From NCBI RefSeq assembly GCF_013364215.1, contig NZ_CP054923.1, positions 2,170,001-2,234,000 on the forward strand: a stretch of DNA of 64,000 bases, written 5' to 3'. The notes below the pieces were generated by a model. The model was not told where the DNA came from and made no database searches. It saw only the letters and a program-made list of their open reading frames with translations. This document shows positions 40,835 to 49,659 of this stretch, piece after piece. The position numbers and the translations under genes were made by a program. Position 1 is the stretch's first letter. Each line of letters starts with the position of its first letter. Source of the DNA: Verrucosispora sp. NA02020 (lineage in GTDB: Bacteria; Actinomycetota; Actinomycetes; Mycobacteriales; Micromonosporaceae).

Positions 40835-40935
40835 AGCGTCATGCCGACCGCCCGGTCCCGCCGGCCTGCCTGTGCCTCGGTCACCGGCAGGGCTCGGCGG
40901 AACGGCGCCACACCTCGTACCCCTTGGAGAGCACG

Positions 40936-42312
40936 ATGTCCTTCTCTCCGGCTCAGGTCTTCGCCGCGCTGAACGCGGTGCGGCCGCCCGACCAGCCGTC
41001 CCCGGTGCTCGGCACGGCCGTGGTGATCGGCGGCAGCGTCGCCGGTCTGCTGGCCGCCCGGGTGCTGTCCGACCACGCGGCGAGCGTGGTCGTGATCGAC
41101 CGCGACGACCTGCACGTGCCCGGCGGACGGCCGGGCGTGCCACAGGGGACGCAGTTGCACGCGCTGCTGCCCGGCGGCTTCCTGCAACTGGAGCGTCTCT
41201 TCCCCGGGTTCCGGGAGCAGGCCCTGGCCCAGGGTGCGGTCGAGGCGCCCCCCGCCGCCCGGCGCAACTACCTCGACGGCCGTCCCAAGGTGACGGTGCC
41301 CGACGACGCAGACAGCCTGGCCGGGAGTCGGCCGCTGCTGGAGGGGCTGATCCGTCAGCAGGTTCTGCGGCTGCCCAACGTCAAGACGGTGACCGCCCGC
41401 GCCACCGGCCTGGTCGTCGACGGTTCGTCCGTGGTCGGGGTCCGCTGCGCCGTCGACGCCGCGTCCGGTGTCGAGAGCGCCGACCTGGTGGTGGACGCCA
41501 TGGGCCGGTCGAGCCGGCTCTCCGACTGGTTGGTGGACGCCGGTTGGGAGCGACCCGCCCTGCGGCGGATGCCGGTGCACCTCAACTACGCCACCGCCCT
41601 GTTCCGCCGTCGCGAGGCGCACCCGGAGCACACCGTGGTGATGGCCCTGAACAGCATCAAGGCGTCCTCGGACGTGGCCGGGGCGGCGTACTTCGCCATC
41701 GAGGACGGCCGATGGATGGCGATGATGGCCGGTTACGGTGACAACCGTCCCGGCCGCACCGCCGAGGACTTCGTACGCCGGCTGCGCGAGCAGTTCCCAC
41801 CCGAGTTCAGCGAGGTCGCCGACAGCGAGATGCTCGGCGAGGTGCAGACCTACCGCCACGCCGACAGTCGGCGGCGGGACTACCACGCGCTGCGGCGGAT
41901 CCCGGCGGGCCTGGTCAGTGTCGGTGACGCGGTCGCCTCGTTCAACCCGGTATACGGCCAGGGGATCACGGCTGCCGCGCTGCACGCGGCCTGCCTGTCG
42001 GCGTACCTGCGCTCCGGGCCGGACCTGCGCTTCCCGGCCCGCCGCTTCTTCGAGCTGCAACGGGTGGTGGTGGACGCCGCCTGGTCGATCTCGACCTCCG
42101 CCGACCTGGCGTTGCCGCACGTCGACGGTCCCTATCCGCGCGGGTACCGGCTGTCGAGCTGGGTGAGCGGCCAGATCGTCCGGGCGACCATGACCGACGT
42201 GACGACGGCCCGCCGCTTCAACGACGTCGTCTCGATGCGGGAGCACCCCCGTGCGCTGGCCCGCCCCGGCGTGGTGCTGGGCGCGCTGTGGGCGAACTGG
42301 CGGGCACGCTGA
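40936..42312 (+). CDS. FAD-dependent monooxygenase-like oxidoreductase
   Basis: 458 residues. GTAVVIGGSVAGLLAARVLSDHAASVVVIDRD is the FAD-binding Rossmann motif (with Ser for the usual third Gly), and LVSVGDAVASFNPVYGQGITAAALHA is the second FAD motif (GD). Similar in pattern to geranylgeranyl-reductase-like and epoxidase-type flavoproteins such as LasC. ATG 40936 follows GGAGAG. No polyketide genes are visible nearby; the reaction is unknown. Confidence 0.8.
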   Translation: MSFSPAQVFAALNAVRPPDQPSPVLGTAVVIGGSVAGLLAARVLSDHAASVVVIDRDDLHVPGGRPGVPQGTQLHALLPGGFLQLERLFPGFREQALAQGAVEAPPAARRNYLDGRPKVTVPDDADSLAGSRPLLEGLIRQQVLRLPNVKTVTARATGLVVDGSSVVGVRCAVDAASGVESADLVVDAMGRSSRLSDWLVDAGWERPALRRMPVHLNYATALFRRREAHPEHTVVMALNSIKASSDVAGAAYFAIEDGRWMAMMAGYGDNRPGRTAEDFVRRLREQFPPEFSEVADSEMLGEVQTYRHADSRRRDYHALRRIPAGLVSVGDAVASFNPVYGQGITAAALHAACLSAYLRSGPDLRFPARRFFELQRVVVDAAWSISTSADLALPHVDGPYPRGYRLSSWVSGQIVRATMTDVTTARRFNDVVSMREHPRALARPGVVLGALWANWRAR

Positions 42313-42345
42313 CCGCGCCCGACATCTAGCCCGAACGTCGGACCT

Positions 42346-42361
42346 GTCCGGTTAGCCGGAC
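42346..42361 (+). terminator. Short hairpin after the monooxygenase gene
   Basis: gtccgg and ccggac around ttag, about 33 bases past the stop. Weak without a T-tract. Confidence 0.45.
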
Positions 42362-42373
42362 GCGGCACCATAG

Positions 42374-42388
42374 TTGCATCTATTGCAA
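42374..42388. promoter_or_regulatory. TTGCA-tctat-TGCAA inverted repeat before the CDF gene
   Basis: A perfect 5+5+5 inverted repeat in an AT-rich patch, with a possible second site at agcatatgttgct (42393-42405). Position and AT-richness fit an ArsR/SmtB- or Zur-type metalloregulator site, but no regulator gene is in the window. Confidence 0.5.
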
Positions 42389-42429
42389 TGTCAGCATATG
42401 TTGCTGGTGGTGAGCGGAAGGAGTGCCGG

Positions 42430-43344
42430 ATGGGTGCCGGGCACGATCACGGGCAGCAGGTCCTGCGCGCGGGGGAGAAGCACCGGGGGCGGCTCTGGGC
42501 GGCCTTCGCCCTGCTGGCCGTCTTCATGGTGGTCGAGGCGATCGGTGCCTGGGTGACCGGTTCGCTGGCGCTGCTGTCGGACGCCGGGCACATGTTCACC
42601 GACGTGCTCGGCATCGGCATGGCGCTGGCCGCGATCACGGCGGCGAGCCGGGCCTCCCGGGACGGGCAACGCACCTTCGGGCTCTATCGGATGGAGGTCC
42701 TGGCGGCGCTGGCCAACGCCGTGCTGCTCTCCGGGGTGGCGCTCTTCGTGCTGGTCGAGGCGGTACGCCGGCTCGGCGAACCGCCGGAGGTGCTGGTCGG
42801 GCCGATGCTGGCGGTGGCGGTGGCCGGGCTGATCGCCAACATCGTGGCGTTCCTGCTGCTGCGCTCCGGTGCCGAGGAGAGCCTCAACGTGCGGGGCGCG
42901 TACCTGGAGGTCTTCGGTGACCTGCTCGCCTCGATCGGGGTGATCGTCGCGGCCGGGGTGATCGCGCTGACCGGCTGGTGGTACGCCGACCCGATCGTGG
43001 CCGTGGCGGTCGGCTTCTTCATCCTGCCCCGCACCTACCGGCTGGCGCGGGCCGCCCTGCGGGTCCTGGTCCAGGCCGCGCCGCCGCACCTGGACGTCGC
43101 CGAGGTCCGCGACGCGCTGCGCGAGGTGGAGGGCGTGGCCGACGTGCACGACCTGCACGTCTGGACGCTGACCTCGGGCATGGAGGTGGCCTCGGCGCAC
43201 CTGACCCTGGCCGGCGGGGCGGACCTGGCCCGGGTGCTCGCCGCCGCGCGCCGGCTCCTGCACGACCGCTTCGGGATCGAGCACGCCACGTTGCAGGTGG
43301 AGCCCGGGGACGCCGAGGACGTCTGCCACGGCGCCCATTGGTGA
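42430..43344 (+). CDS. Cation diffusion facilitator (CDF) metal exporter
   Basis: 304 residues, six membrane helices. Transport site residues: Asp51, His54 and Asp58 in TM2 (SDAGHMFTD) and Asp164 in TM5 (YLEVFGD). The usual TM5 His is Glu160. The C-terminal domain (VRDALREVEGVADVHDLHVWTLTSG) is the dimeric metal-sensing domain. A His-containing N-terminus (MGAGHDHG) is present. Probably exports Zn or a similar divalent metal. GAAGGAG marks ATG 42430. Its stop overlaps the CopD-CtaG start. Confidence 0.88.
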   Translation: MGAGHDHGQQVLRAGEKHRGRLWAAFALLAVFMVVEAIGAWVTGSLALLSDAGHMFTDVLGIGMALAAITAASRASRDGQRTFGLYRMEVLAALANAVLLSGVALFVLVEAVRRLGEPPEVLVGPMLAVAVAGLIANIVAFLLLRSGAEESLNVRGAYLEVFGDLLASIGVIVAAGVIALTGWWYADPIVAVAVGFFILPRTYRLARAALRVLVQAAPPHLDVAEVRDALREVEGVADVHDLHVWTLTSGMEVASAHLTLAGGADLARVLAAARRLLHDRFGIEHATLQVEPGDAEDVCHGAHW

Positions 43345-45440
43345 CGGCCGGGAACCCGGAGCCCCGCCGCGCCGACTACCTGGGAAACCACCCGCACCGG
43401 GAGCCGTCGTTGAACCGCCCGCACCACCTCGTCCCGACCCTGATCCTGCGCCGTCCGGTGCTGGTGCCCGCCGCCATGGTCCTGGTCGCCGCCGGTGCCG
43501 CCGCCGTGCTGCTGTGGTGGGGCGGCGGCAGCGTACCGCCGACTCCGCCGGGGCTGCCCGACCCGGACCCGACCGCTGCCTGGCTGTTGCCGGCCGCCCG
43601 GCTCGGCATGCAGATCGGCGCGGTGGCCACCGTGGGACTGCTGGTGGCGGTCACCGTGCTGTCCCCGCGCGACGACGGCGGTCGACTCTCCGCGCTGGGC
43701 TACCGGCGGCTGCGCGCTGCGGCGTGGACCGCCGCCGCCTGGGCGGTGTCCGCCGGTGTCGCGGTCTGTTACACGCTCGTCGACCTGTTCGGGCTGCCCG
43801 CCACGCAGGTGTTGTCGGCCCGCGCGGTGCTGAACTTCGTGCGCAGCGTGTCGCTGGGCCAGTCCTTGGCGCTCAGCGGAGCGCTGGCGCTGGTCGCGGC
43901 CGTCGTCGCGGCCCGCAGTCTGCGTCCGTCCGGGGCGGTGGTGGCGCTGCTCGCCGCGCTGGCCGCAGTGGTGCCGCCGGTCTTCACCGGGCACGCCGCG
44001 TCGGCCAGCAACCACCAGGTGGCCGTCTCGGGCCTGCTGCTGCACGTGGTGCCGGTCACCGTCTGGGCCGGTGGCCTGTTCGCCCTGGCGATCACCGCCC
44101 GGGGCACCGCCGCCGACCTCGCGGTCGCGGTGCGCCGGTTCTCCCCGCTGGCGCTGGTCTGTCTGGTCGCGGTCGGTCTGTCCGGACTGCTGTCGGCGAG
44201 CGTACGACTGACCGGCCCGGCCGACCTGACCGGCACCGGGTACGGGCGGCTGGTGCTGGTCAAGACCACCGTGCTGGCCGTGATCGCGGTGCTGGGGCAG
44301 TGGCACCGGCGATCCACGATGCCGGCCCTGGCCGCCGGCCGGCGACGCCCGTTCGTGCGGGTCGCAGTCGTGGAGACGCTGCTGTTCGGGGCCGCCGTCG
44401 GGGCCGCCGTGGCGCTGTCGCGTACCCCCGTGCCGGCCGTCGGCGCCGACGAGGACGTGGCGACCGCCCTGCTCGGCTTCCCGATGCCGCCGCCGTTGAG
44501 CGTGGCCACGGTGGCCCGCCTCTGGCTGCCGGAACCCCTGGTCATCGCCGCCGTCCTGGGCGCGGCCGGACTCTACCTCGCGGGGGTGTGGCGGCTGCGG
44601 CGGCGCGGCGACGCCTGGCCCGCCGCGCGTACCGCGTTCTGGCTGCTCGGCTGCGTGGTGATCGTCGTCGCCACCTCCAGCGGCCTGGCCCGGTACGGCC
44701 CGGTGCTGTTCGCCGTGCACATGGTGCAGCACCTGCTGCTGATGATGGTCGCGCCGATCCTGCTGGTCCTGGCCGGACCGGTCACCCTCGCCCTGCGGGC
44801 GCTGCGACCGGCCACCGACCCGCGTTGGCCGGGTCCCCGGGAGTGGCTCCAGGCGGGCCTGCGCTCCCGGGCGTCCCGCGTGCTGACCCACCCGGTGGTG
44901 GCACTCGTCGTCTACGTGGCCAGCCTCTACGTGCTCTACTTCACCGGCCTGTACGAGCTGGCGGTCCGTTCGCACGCCGCCCACCTGGCGATGGTCGGGC
45001 ACTTCCTCGCCGTCGGGTATCTCTTCTTCTGGGCGGTCATCGGCGTCGACCCGGCACCCCGCAAGGTGCCGTACCCGCTGAAGATGGTCCTGGTCCTGAT
45101 CAGCATGGTGCTGCACGCCTTCCTCGGCGTCGCGCTCATGCAGTCGGCGACCGTGCTGGCCGCCGACTGGTGGATCGCGCTGGACCGGCCGTGGGGGCCG
45201 ACCCCGCTGGCCGACCAGCAGGCCGCCGGGGGCATCGCCTGGTCCTTCGGTGAGCTGCCCACCGTGATCGTGATGGGGGCGCTGATGTTCCAGTGGATCC
45301 AGGCCGACCGGCGGGAGGCCCGTCGCCGCGACCGGGCCGCCGACCGTGCCGAGGCGGAGGGACGCGAGGACCCGGAGCTGGCCGCCTACAACCGGATGCT
45401 CGCCGAGCTGGCCGAACGCGACCGCCGGGTCCGCCGGTGA
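43341..45440 (+). CDS. CopD-CtaG fusion (copper handling / cytochrome oxidase assembly)
   Basis: 699 residues, about fourteen membrane helices. Residues about 30-330 match the CopD-like domain (LDLFGLPATQVLSARAVLNFVRS..., HVVPVTVWAGGLFAL); residues about 370-650 match the caa3 CtaG domain (HMVQHLLLMMVAPILLVLAGP, MLHAFLGVALM) with His residues inside the membrane. GTG 43341 overlaps the CDF stop (GTGA); TTG 43410 with GGGAG is an alternative. Probably delivers or imports copper for oxidase assembly. Coupled to the CDF exporter, with DsbA/VKOR next. Confidence 0.85.
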   Translation: MTAGNPEPRRADYLGNHPHREPSLNRPHHLVPTLILRRPVLVPAAMVLVAAGAAAVLLWWGGGSVPPTPPGLPDPDPTAAWLLPAARLGMQIGAVATVGLLVAVTVLSPRDDGGRLSALGYRRLRAAAWTAAAWAVSAGVAVCYTLVDLFGLPATQVLSARAVLNFVRSVSLGQSLALSGALALVAAVVAARSLRPSGAVVALLAALAAVVPPVFTGHAASASNHQVAVSGLLLHVVPVTVWAGGLFALAITARGTAADLAVAVRRFSPLALVCLVAVGLSGLLSASVRLTGPADLTGTGYGRLVLVKTTVLAVIAVLGQWHRRSTMPALAAGRRRPFVRVAVVETLLFGAAVGAAVALSRTPVPAVGADEDVATALLGFPMPPPLSVATVARLWLPEPLVIAAVLGAAGLYLAGVWRLRRRGDAWPAARTAFWLLGCVVIVVATSSGLARYGPVLFAVHMVQHLLLMMVAPILLVLAGPVTLALRALRPATDPRWPGPREWLQAGLRSRASRVLTHPVVALVVYVASLYVLYFTGLYELAVRSHAAHLAMVGHFLAVGYLFFWAVIGVDPAPRKVPYPLKMVLVLISMVLHAFLGVALMQSATVLAADWWIALDRPWGPTPLADQQAAGGIAWSFGELPTVIVMGALMFQWIQADRREARRRDRAADRAEAEGREDPELAAYNRMLAELAERDRRVRR

Positions 45441-45522
45441 GGTCCCGTCCAGCCTGCTCCCAGCTATCTGCCAGCCGACCGGTGCAGCATGGGCTGCTCC
45501 CGCAGAGAAGGTTGACGCCCGC

Positions 45523-46176
45523 ATGACGAGGAACCTGCGACTGACGTTGGCGATGATCCTGGTGGTGATCCTCGTCATGATCGGCCTGACCGCGATCAAC
45601 CGGAACTCCGGCCCACGCGCCAGCGGCGAACCGGTCGATCCGGCCGTGCTGGTGCGCGACGACAGCCACCGGCTCTCCACCGCCACCGACGGCAGGGTCA
45701 CCCTGGTGGAGTTCCTCGACTTCGAGTGCGAGGCGTGCGGCGCGGTCTACCCGGCGGTGAGCGAACTCCTGGACACCTACCAGGACCGGATCACGTTCGT
45801 CGTGCGGTACTTCCCGATCCCCAGCCACCCCAACGCCGAGCTGGCCGCCCGGGCCGCCCAGTCCGCCGCCAACCAGGGCCGGTTCGCCGAGATGTACACC
45901 GTGCTGTTCGAGAACCAGGAGACGTGGGGGCACCAGCGGACCCCGCAGACCGAGGCGTTCGTCGGGTACGCGCGCACCCTCGGCCTGGACGTCGAGGCGT
46001 TCCAGCGCGACCTCGACGCCCCGGCCACCGCCGAGCGGGTGGCCCGGGACCGCGCCGACGGGGAGGCCGCCGGGGTGCAGGGCACGCCGACGTTCTTCCT
46101 GAACGGTCGGCAGTTGACGAACGTGCGTACCCAGGCGGACATGGTGGCCGCCATCGACGCCGCGCTCGCCGGATGA
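45523..46176 (+). CDS. DsbA-like thioredoxin-fold protein, membrane-anchored
   Basis: 217 residues: one N-terminal membrane helix (about 8-25), then a DsbA-type thioredoxin domain with Cys69-Glu-Ala-Cys72 and a cis-Pro loop (GTPTFF). It faces outside and oxidises thiols or isomerises disulfides. AGAAGG before ATG 45523 fixes the start. The ATGA overlap with the VKOR gene shows a paired oxidant system. Upstream is the CopD-CtaG gene, so copper protein folding may be one target. Confidence 0.88.
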   Translation: MTRNLRLTLAMILVVILVMIGLTAINRNSGPRASGEPVDPAVLVRDDSHRLSTATDGRVTLVEFLDFECEACGAVYPAVSELLDTYQDRITFVVRYFPIPSHPNAELAARAAQSAANQGRFAEMYTVLFENQETWGHQRTPQTEAFVGYARTLGLDVEAFQRDLDAPATAERVARDRADGEAAGVQGTPTFFLNGRQLTNVRTQADMVAAIDAALAG

Positions 46177-46802
46177 GCGCCGACGCGGCGTGCCGGCCGA
46201 CGGACACCGACGCACCGGACGCGGGATTCCTCGCCCGGGTCACCGCGTGGGTGCTCGCCGTCGGCGGTGCTGTGGGCCTGCTCGCGGCAGCCACGCTCAC
46301 CGTCGAGAAGATCAACCTGCTGAGCGACCCGGACTACGTGCCGACGTGCAGCATCAACCCGATCCTCTCCTGCGGCTCGGTGATGACCACCCCGCAGGCC
46401 GCCGCCTTCGGCTTCCCGAACCCGCTGCTCGGCATCGCCGGTTTCGCGGTGGTCGCCACCGTCGGCGTGGTGCTGCTCGCCGGGGCGCGGCTGCCCGGCT
46501 GGTTCCGGGCCGGTCTCCAGGTCGGTGTCACGTTCGGCGTGATCTTCGTGCACTGGCTCATCTACCAGAGCCTGTACGTCATCGGCGCGCTCTGCCCGTA
46601 CTGCATGGTGGTCTGGGTGGTGATGATCGCGATCTTCGTCTACACCACGCTGCACCACCTGCGCCGGGTGCCGCCGTCGTCGCCACCGGCCCGGCTGGCC
46701 GGGCTCGCCGGCTACCACAGCTTCGTCCTGGTCGCCTGGTACACGGTGATCCTGCTGGCGGTGCTGGTGCGCTTCTGGGACTACTGGTCCACCCTGCTCT
46801 GA
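46173..46802 (+). CDS. VKOR-family disulfide oxidoreductase
   Basis: 209 residues, five membrane helices. Cys59 and Cys67 (CSINPILSC) plus the CPYC motif (Cys141, Cys144) are the four conserved cysteines of bacterial VKOR. It transfers electrons from the reduced DsbA partner to menaquinone. Overlaps the DsbA stop. This replaces DsbB in actinomycetes. Confidence 0.9.
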   Translation: MSADAACRPTDTDAPDAGFLARVTAWVLAVGGAVGLLAAATLTVEKINLLSDPDYVPTCSINPILSCGSVMTTPQAAAFGFPNPLLGIAGFAVVATVGVVLLAGARLPGWFRAGLQVGVTFGVIFVHWLIYQSLYVIGALCPYCMVVWVVMIAIFVYTTLHHLRRVPPSSPPARLAGLAGYHSFVLVAWYTVILLAVLVRFWDYWSTLL

Positions 46803-46809
46803 CCCCGGC

Positions 46810-46837
46810 CGCGCCACCGGGTCGACGGTGGCGCGGC
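46810..46837. terminator. Terminator between convergent VKOR and YccF genes
   Basis: ccgcgccacc pairs with ggtggcgcgg across an 8-base loop. Ten base pairs, all matched. Confidence 0.75.
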
Positions 46838-46851
46838 ACCGGCCGCGAGCG

Positions 46852-47232
46852 TCACGGCGCGGGGACGACCTCCTGCCCGAGCGGCCAGATCGCCGCCGGC
46901 ACCAGCTTGAAGTTGGCCACCCCGAAGGGGATGCCGATGATGGTCAGGCAGAGGCTCACCCCGGCGACGATGTGCGACAGCGCGAGCCACCAGCCGGCCA
47001 GCACGACCCAGATCACGTTGGCGACGCCGGAGGCCACCCCGACACCCGGCTTGGGCACCAGGGTCCGGCCGAACGGCCACAGCGAGTACGACGCCAACCG
47101 CAGCGACGCGACGCCGAACGGGATGGTGACGACGAGCACGAAGCAGATCAGGGCCGCGATGCCGTACCCGACCGCCAGCACGATCCCGCCGCCGAAGATG
47201 AGCCACAACACGTTCAGCACGAATCGGATCAT
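46852..47232 (-). CDS. YccF-family membrane protein
   Basis: 126 residues with two repeated YccF units: LIFGGGIVLAVGYGIAALICFVLVVTIPFGVASLRLASYSLWPFG and VLAGWWLALSHIVAGVSLCLTIIGIPFGVANFKLVPAAIWPLG. The IPFG-x2-[NS]-[FL]-[KR]-L motif occurs twice. GGAG precedes ATG 47232. Function unknown. Confidence 0.85.
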   Translation of the reverse strand: MIRFVLNVLWLIFGGGIVLAVGYGIAALICFVLVVTIPFGVASLRLASYSLWPFGRTLVPKPGVGVASGVANVIWVVLAGWWLALSHIVAGVSLCLTIIGIPFGVANFKLVPAAIWPLGQEVVPAP

Positions 47233-47251
47233 GACTCCATGATGACCGGTG

Positions 47252-47286
47252 GGTGCCACCGACCGCGAAGGGCGGCCGGTGGCACC
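47252..47286 (-). terminator. Terminator of the GH5 cellulase gene
   Basis: ggtgccaccg and cggtggcacc (10 bp) over a 15-base loop, 26 bases beyond the cellulase stop on the minus strand. Confidence 0.65.
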
Positions 47287-47311
47287 GTCGTTCGGCCGGT
47301 GAGGCAGGTAC

Positions 47312-49414
47312 TCAGCCGGTGACGCCGGTCACCGTCGTGCCGGACCTGGTGACGCGGTAGGTCGCCTGGGCACCGCTCCAGAAGTGGAAGGTGAGGGTGA
47401 CCGGGGCACCGTCGCGGACCTCACCGAAGAAGGTGGAGGTCAGCGTGATCCGGTTGGCGGCGTAGTCAGGCGCGAAGGCGACGTCGAACTCCTTGTACGA
47501 CGTCCAGTCGTGCGGGCCGGCGTTGCTGCCGTCGGCGTACCTCGCCTCCATGGTGGCGAGCTGGTCGCCCCGGAACTGGGTCGGGATGGCGAACGCGCCT
47601 GTCGTGCCGGTGGCGTTGGAGAGCACCGGCGGGTCGTACGTGACGATGTCGATCCGCCACGGCACGCCGGTGGAGAAACGGGCGTGCAGGGTGGCGTTGA
47701 CGCCGTACGCCCGGCTGCCGACCAACCGGGTCAGCGCACTCGCGGTCAGCGTGAGCTGGTTGCCGGAGACGGTGTAGTCGGTGCCCTGCGTCAGGTTGGT
47801 GGTGCCCTGCCGCAGCCCGGAGAAGGTGGTGCCGTTCAGGTTCAGCGTCAGCGACTTGGCGGTGACCGCGCCGGTACGCGGCACGTACACCTGGTCTGCG
47901 GAGGCGGTGCCGGAGCGGGTCGTCCAGCTCGACTTGATCTGGGCGAACAGCTCCGCGTCCTTCCACCGGAAGGCGACCCGGTCGAAGTGCTGGCCGTTGT
48001 CCCAGAGCTGGGTGGTGAGCCGCTTGGTGCGGGCGTAGTGGCCGAGGAACTCGAAGAACTTGAGTTTCTCGCCCTGCTGCACGGTGCCGGTGTGCCGGTC
48101 GAAGCCGAGCAGCCCGTACTCGCCGATGACGACCGGGATGTTCCGGGCGACGAAGGCGTTGTGCACCCGGTCGAACCGGTCGACGAGGTCCTGCTGGGTG
48201 ACCGCGTCGAACCGGGTGCCGCCGGCGACGTTCACGCTGAACGGCCAGTAGCCGTAGAAGTGCACGGTGGCGATCAGGTTGCGGTCGTTGAGCTGGGTGA
48301 AGGTGCTCACCAGCTCGTCGATGCGGGGCTGGTCGGAGGAGGTGTGCAGGGTCGGCAGGACCAGCATCCGGGTGGCGTTGTTGCCGCCGGAGGCGCGCAC
48401 GATCCGGTGGAACGAGGTGTTCAGCTCGTGCAGGAGCTGCGCGTTCTGGGCGTCGCCGGAGCTGTTGGCGAACTGCGGCTCGTTGACGCTCTCGAAGTGC
48501 AGTTTCGGCCCGGCGTCCCGGAACGCGGCGGCGATCTGGGTCCAGAGCGCATTGTAACGGTTGAGGACCGTGGTGCGGTTGGTCGGCATCTCGTGGATCC
48601 ACTGCCACGAGTCGTGGTGAATGTTGATCATCACGTAGAAGCCGTCGTCCAGGGCCCAGCCGACGACCTCCTTGATCCGGTTCAACCAGGCGGCGTCGAT
48701 CGTGTACGAGGGTGCCGCGCCGTGCCGGTTGCTCCAGGTCACCGGGATGCGGATGCTGTTGAAGCCCTGGGCCCGGATGGCGTCGAGCTGTGCCGGGGTG
48801 ACCCGGGGGTTGCCCCACGCGGTCTCGTCGGCGCCGACCGAGTCGAAGGTGTTGCCGAGGTTCCAGCCCGGCTGCATCGCGTCCACGTACGCCATGGCGT
48901 CACCGGCGGGCGGCGGGGTGGTCGGCGGCGGCGTGGTGGGGGGCGGGGTGGTCGGCGGCGGGGTGGTCGGGCCGACGCTCCCGGTGCAGGTGACCCCGTT
49001 GAGGGCGAACGAGGTCGGCGCGGTGTTGCTGGTGCCGGTGTAGGTGCCGTTGAAGCCGAACGAGACGCTCTGGTTGGTGCCGAGGGCGGCGTTGTAGCCG
49101 ACGTTGGTGGCCGTCACGTCGTTGCCGGCGGAGGTGACGGTGGCGTTCCATGCCTGCGTCACCCGCTGGCCGGAGGGAAACGTCCAGGTCAGCCGCCAAC
49201 CGTTGACCGCGTCGCCGAGGTTGGTCAGGTCGACGTTGGCGGTGAAGCCGCCGGGCCACTGGCTGGGGGCGGAGTAGACCACCCGGCAACCGGCGGCGGC
49301 GTGTGCGGCGCCCGCGTTGACCAGGCCGACGCCGGCCAGTAGGACCGCTATCCCGCTGGTGACCAGGCCGAACCGCCATCGTGTCCTGCGTAGTGTGCCT
49401 CTCAGCCCGGCCAT
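47312..49414 (-). CDS. Secreted GH5 cellulase: CBM2 / GH5 / X2-like / CBM46-like
   Basis: 700 residues: signal peptide (about 1-40), CBM2 (about 42-145), TTPPP linker (148-170), GH5 catalytic domain (about 172-500) with Glu312 (NEP) as acid/base and Glu432 (GEYG) as nucleophile, an X2/immunoglobulin-like domain (about 505-595, SLTLNLNGTTFSGL and TDYTVSGNQLTL) and a C-terminal CBM46-like domain (about 600-700). The GH5-X2-CBM46 order is that of GH5_4 endoglucanases and xyloglucanases. ATG 49414 follows GAGGAG. Degrades beta-1,4-glucan outside the cell. Confidence 0.88.
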   Translation of the reverse strand: MAGLRGTLRRTRWRFGLVTSGIAVLLAGVGLVNAGAAHAAAGCRVVYSAPSQWPGGFTANVDLTNLGDAVNGWRLTWTFPSGQRVTQAWNATVTSAGNDVTATNVGYNAALGTNQSVSFGFNGTYTGTSNTAPTSFALNGVTCTGSVGPTTPPPTTPPPTTPPPTTPPPAGDAMAYVDAMQPGWNLGNTFDSVGADETAWGNPRVTPAQLDAIRAQGFNSIRIPVTWSNRHGAAPSYTIDAAWLNRIKEVVGWALDDGFYVMINIHHDSWQWIHEMPTNRTTVLNRYNALWTQIAAAFRDAGPKLHFESVNEPQFANSSGDAQNAQLLHELNTSFHRIVRASGGNNATRMLVLPTLHTSSDQPRIDELVSTFTQLNDRNLIATVHFYGYWPFSVNVAGGTRFDAVTQQDLVDRFDRVHNAFVARNIPVVIGEYGLLGFDRHTGTVQQGEKLKFFEFLGHYARTKRLTTQLWDNGQHFDRVAFRWKDAELFAQIKSSWTTRSGTASADQVYVPRTGAVTAKSLTLNLNGTTFSGLRQGTTNLTQGTDYTVSGNQLTLTASALTRLVGSRAYGVNATLHARFSTGVPWRIDIVTYDPPVLSNATGTTGAFAIPTQFRGDQLATMEARYADGSNAGPHDWTSYKEFDVAFAPDYAANRITLTSTFFGEVRDGAPVTLTFHFWSGAQATYRVTRSGTTVTGVTG

Positions 49415-49496
49415 GACGCTCCTCGGTGTGGTGATGGTGTCGACGGGTGCTGGCCGAGCGCCGCCGGGACCACCGGAAACGTCCGGCCGGCTCGCA

Positions 49497-49526
49497 CCAT
49501 AAGTTGGGATCAACAACTTTGTCAAT
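49497..49526 (-). promoter_or_regulatory. Promoter and AAGTTG-N7-CAACTT operator of the cellulase gene
   Basis: On the minus strand TTGACA (49521-49526) and TTATGG (49497-49502) make a good promoter with an 18-base spacer. The spacer carries an inverted repeat AAGTTG (49502-49507), 7 bases, CAACTT (49515-49520). Its sequence differs from the mannanase operator, so another regulator is likely. Confidence 0.6.
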
Positions 49527-49659
49527 CGACTGAGGCTGATATTGGCTGCTTCTGCGCAGGTAGGGGCGTTGTGTCGGAACGAGTGCCTCGCGGGTGTGAG
49601 TACCGGACTGTCGGACGCGTACCGGCGAATGAGCGCAGCCCGGGCGGGTAGTCGGCGGC

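Noticed and set aside
34185..42312. P450, FAD monooxygenase, SRPBCC and LAL genes read as a biosynthetic gene cluster
   Set aside because: No core synthase (PKS, NRPS, terpene or RiPP) is present and the genes are interleaved with unrelated units on both strands.
43035..45701. 888-codon minus frame opposite the CDF and CopD-CtaG genes
   Set aside because: No start site or domain, and antisense-type composition.
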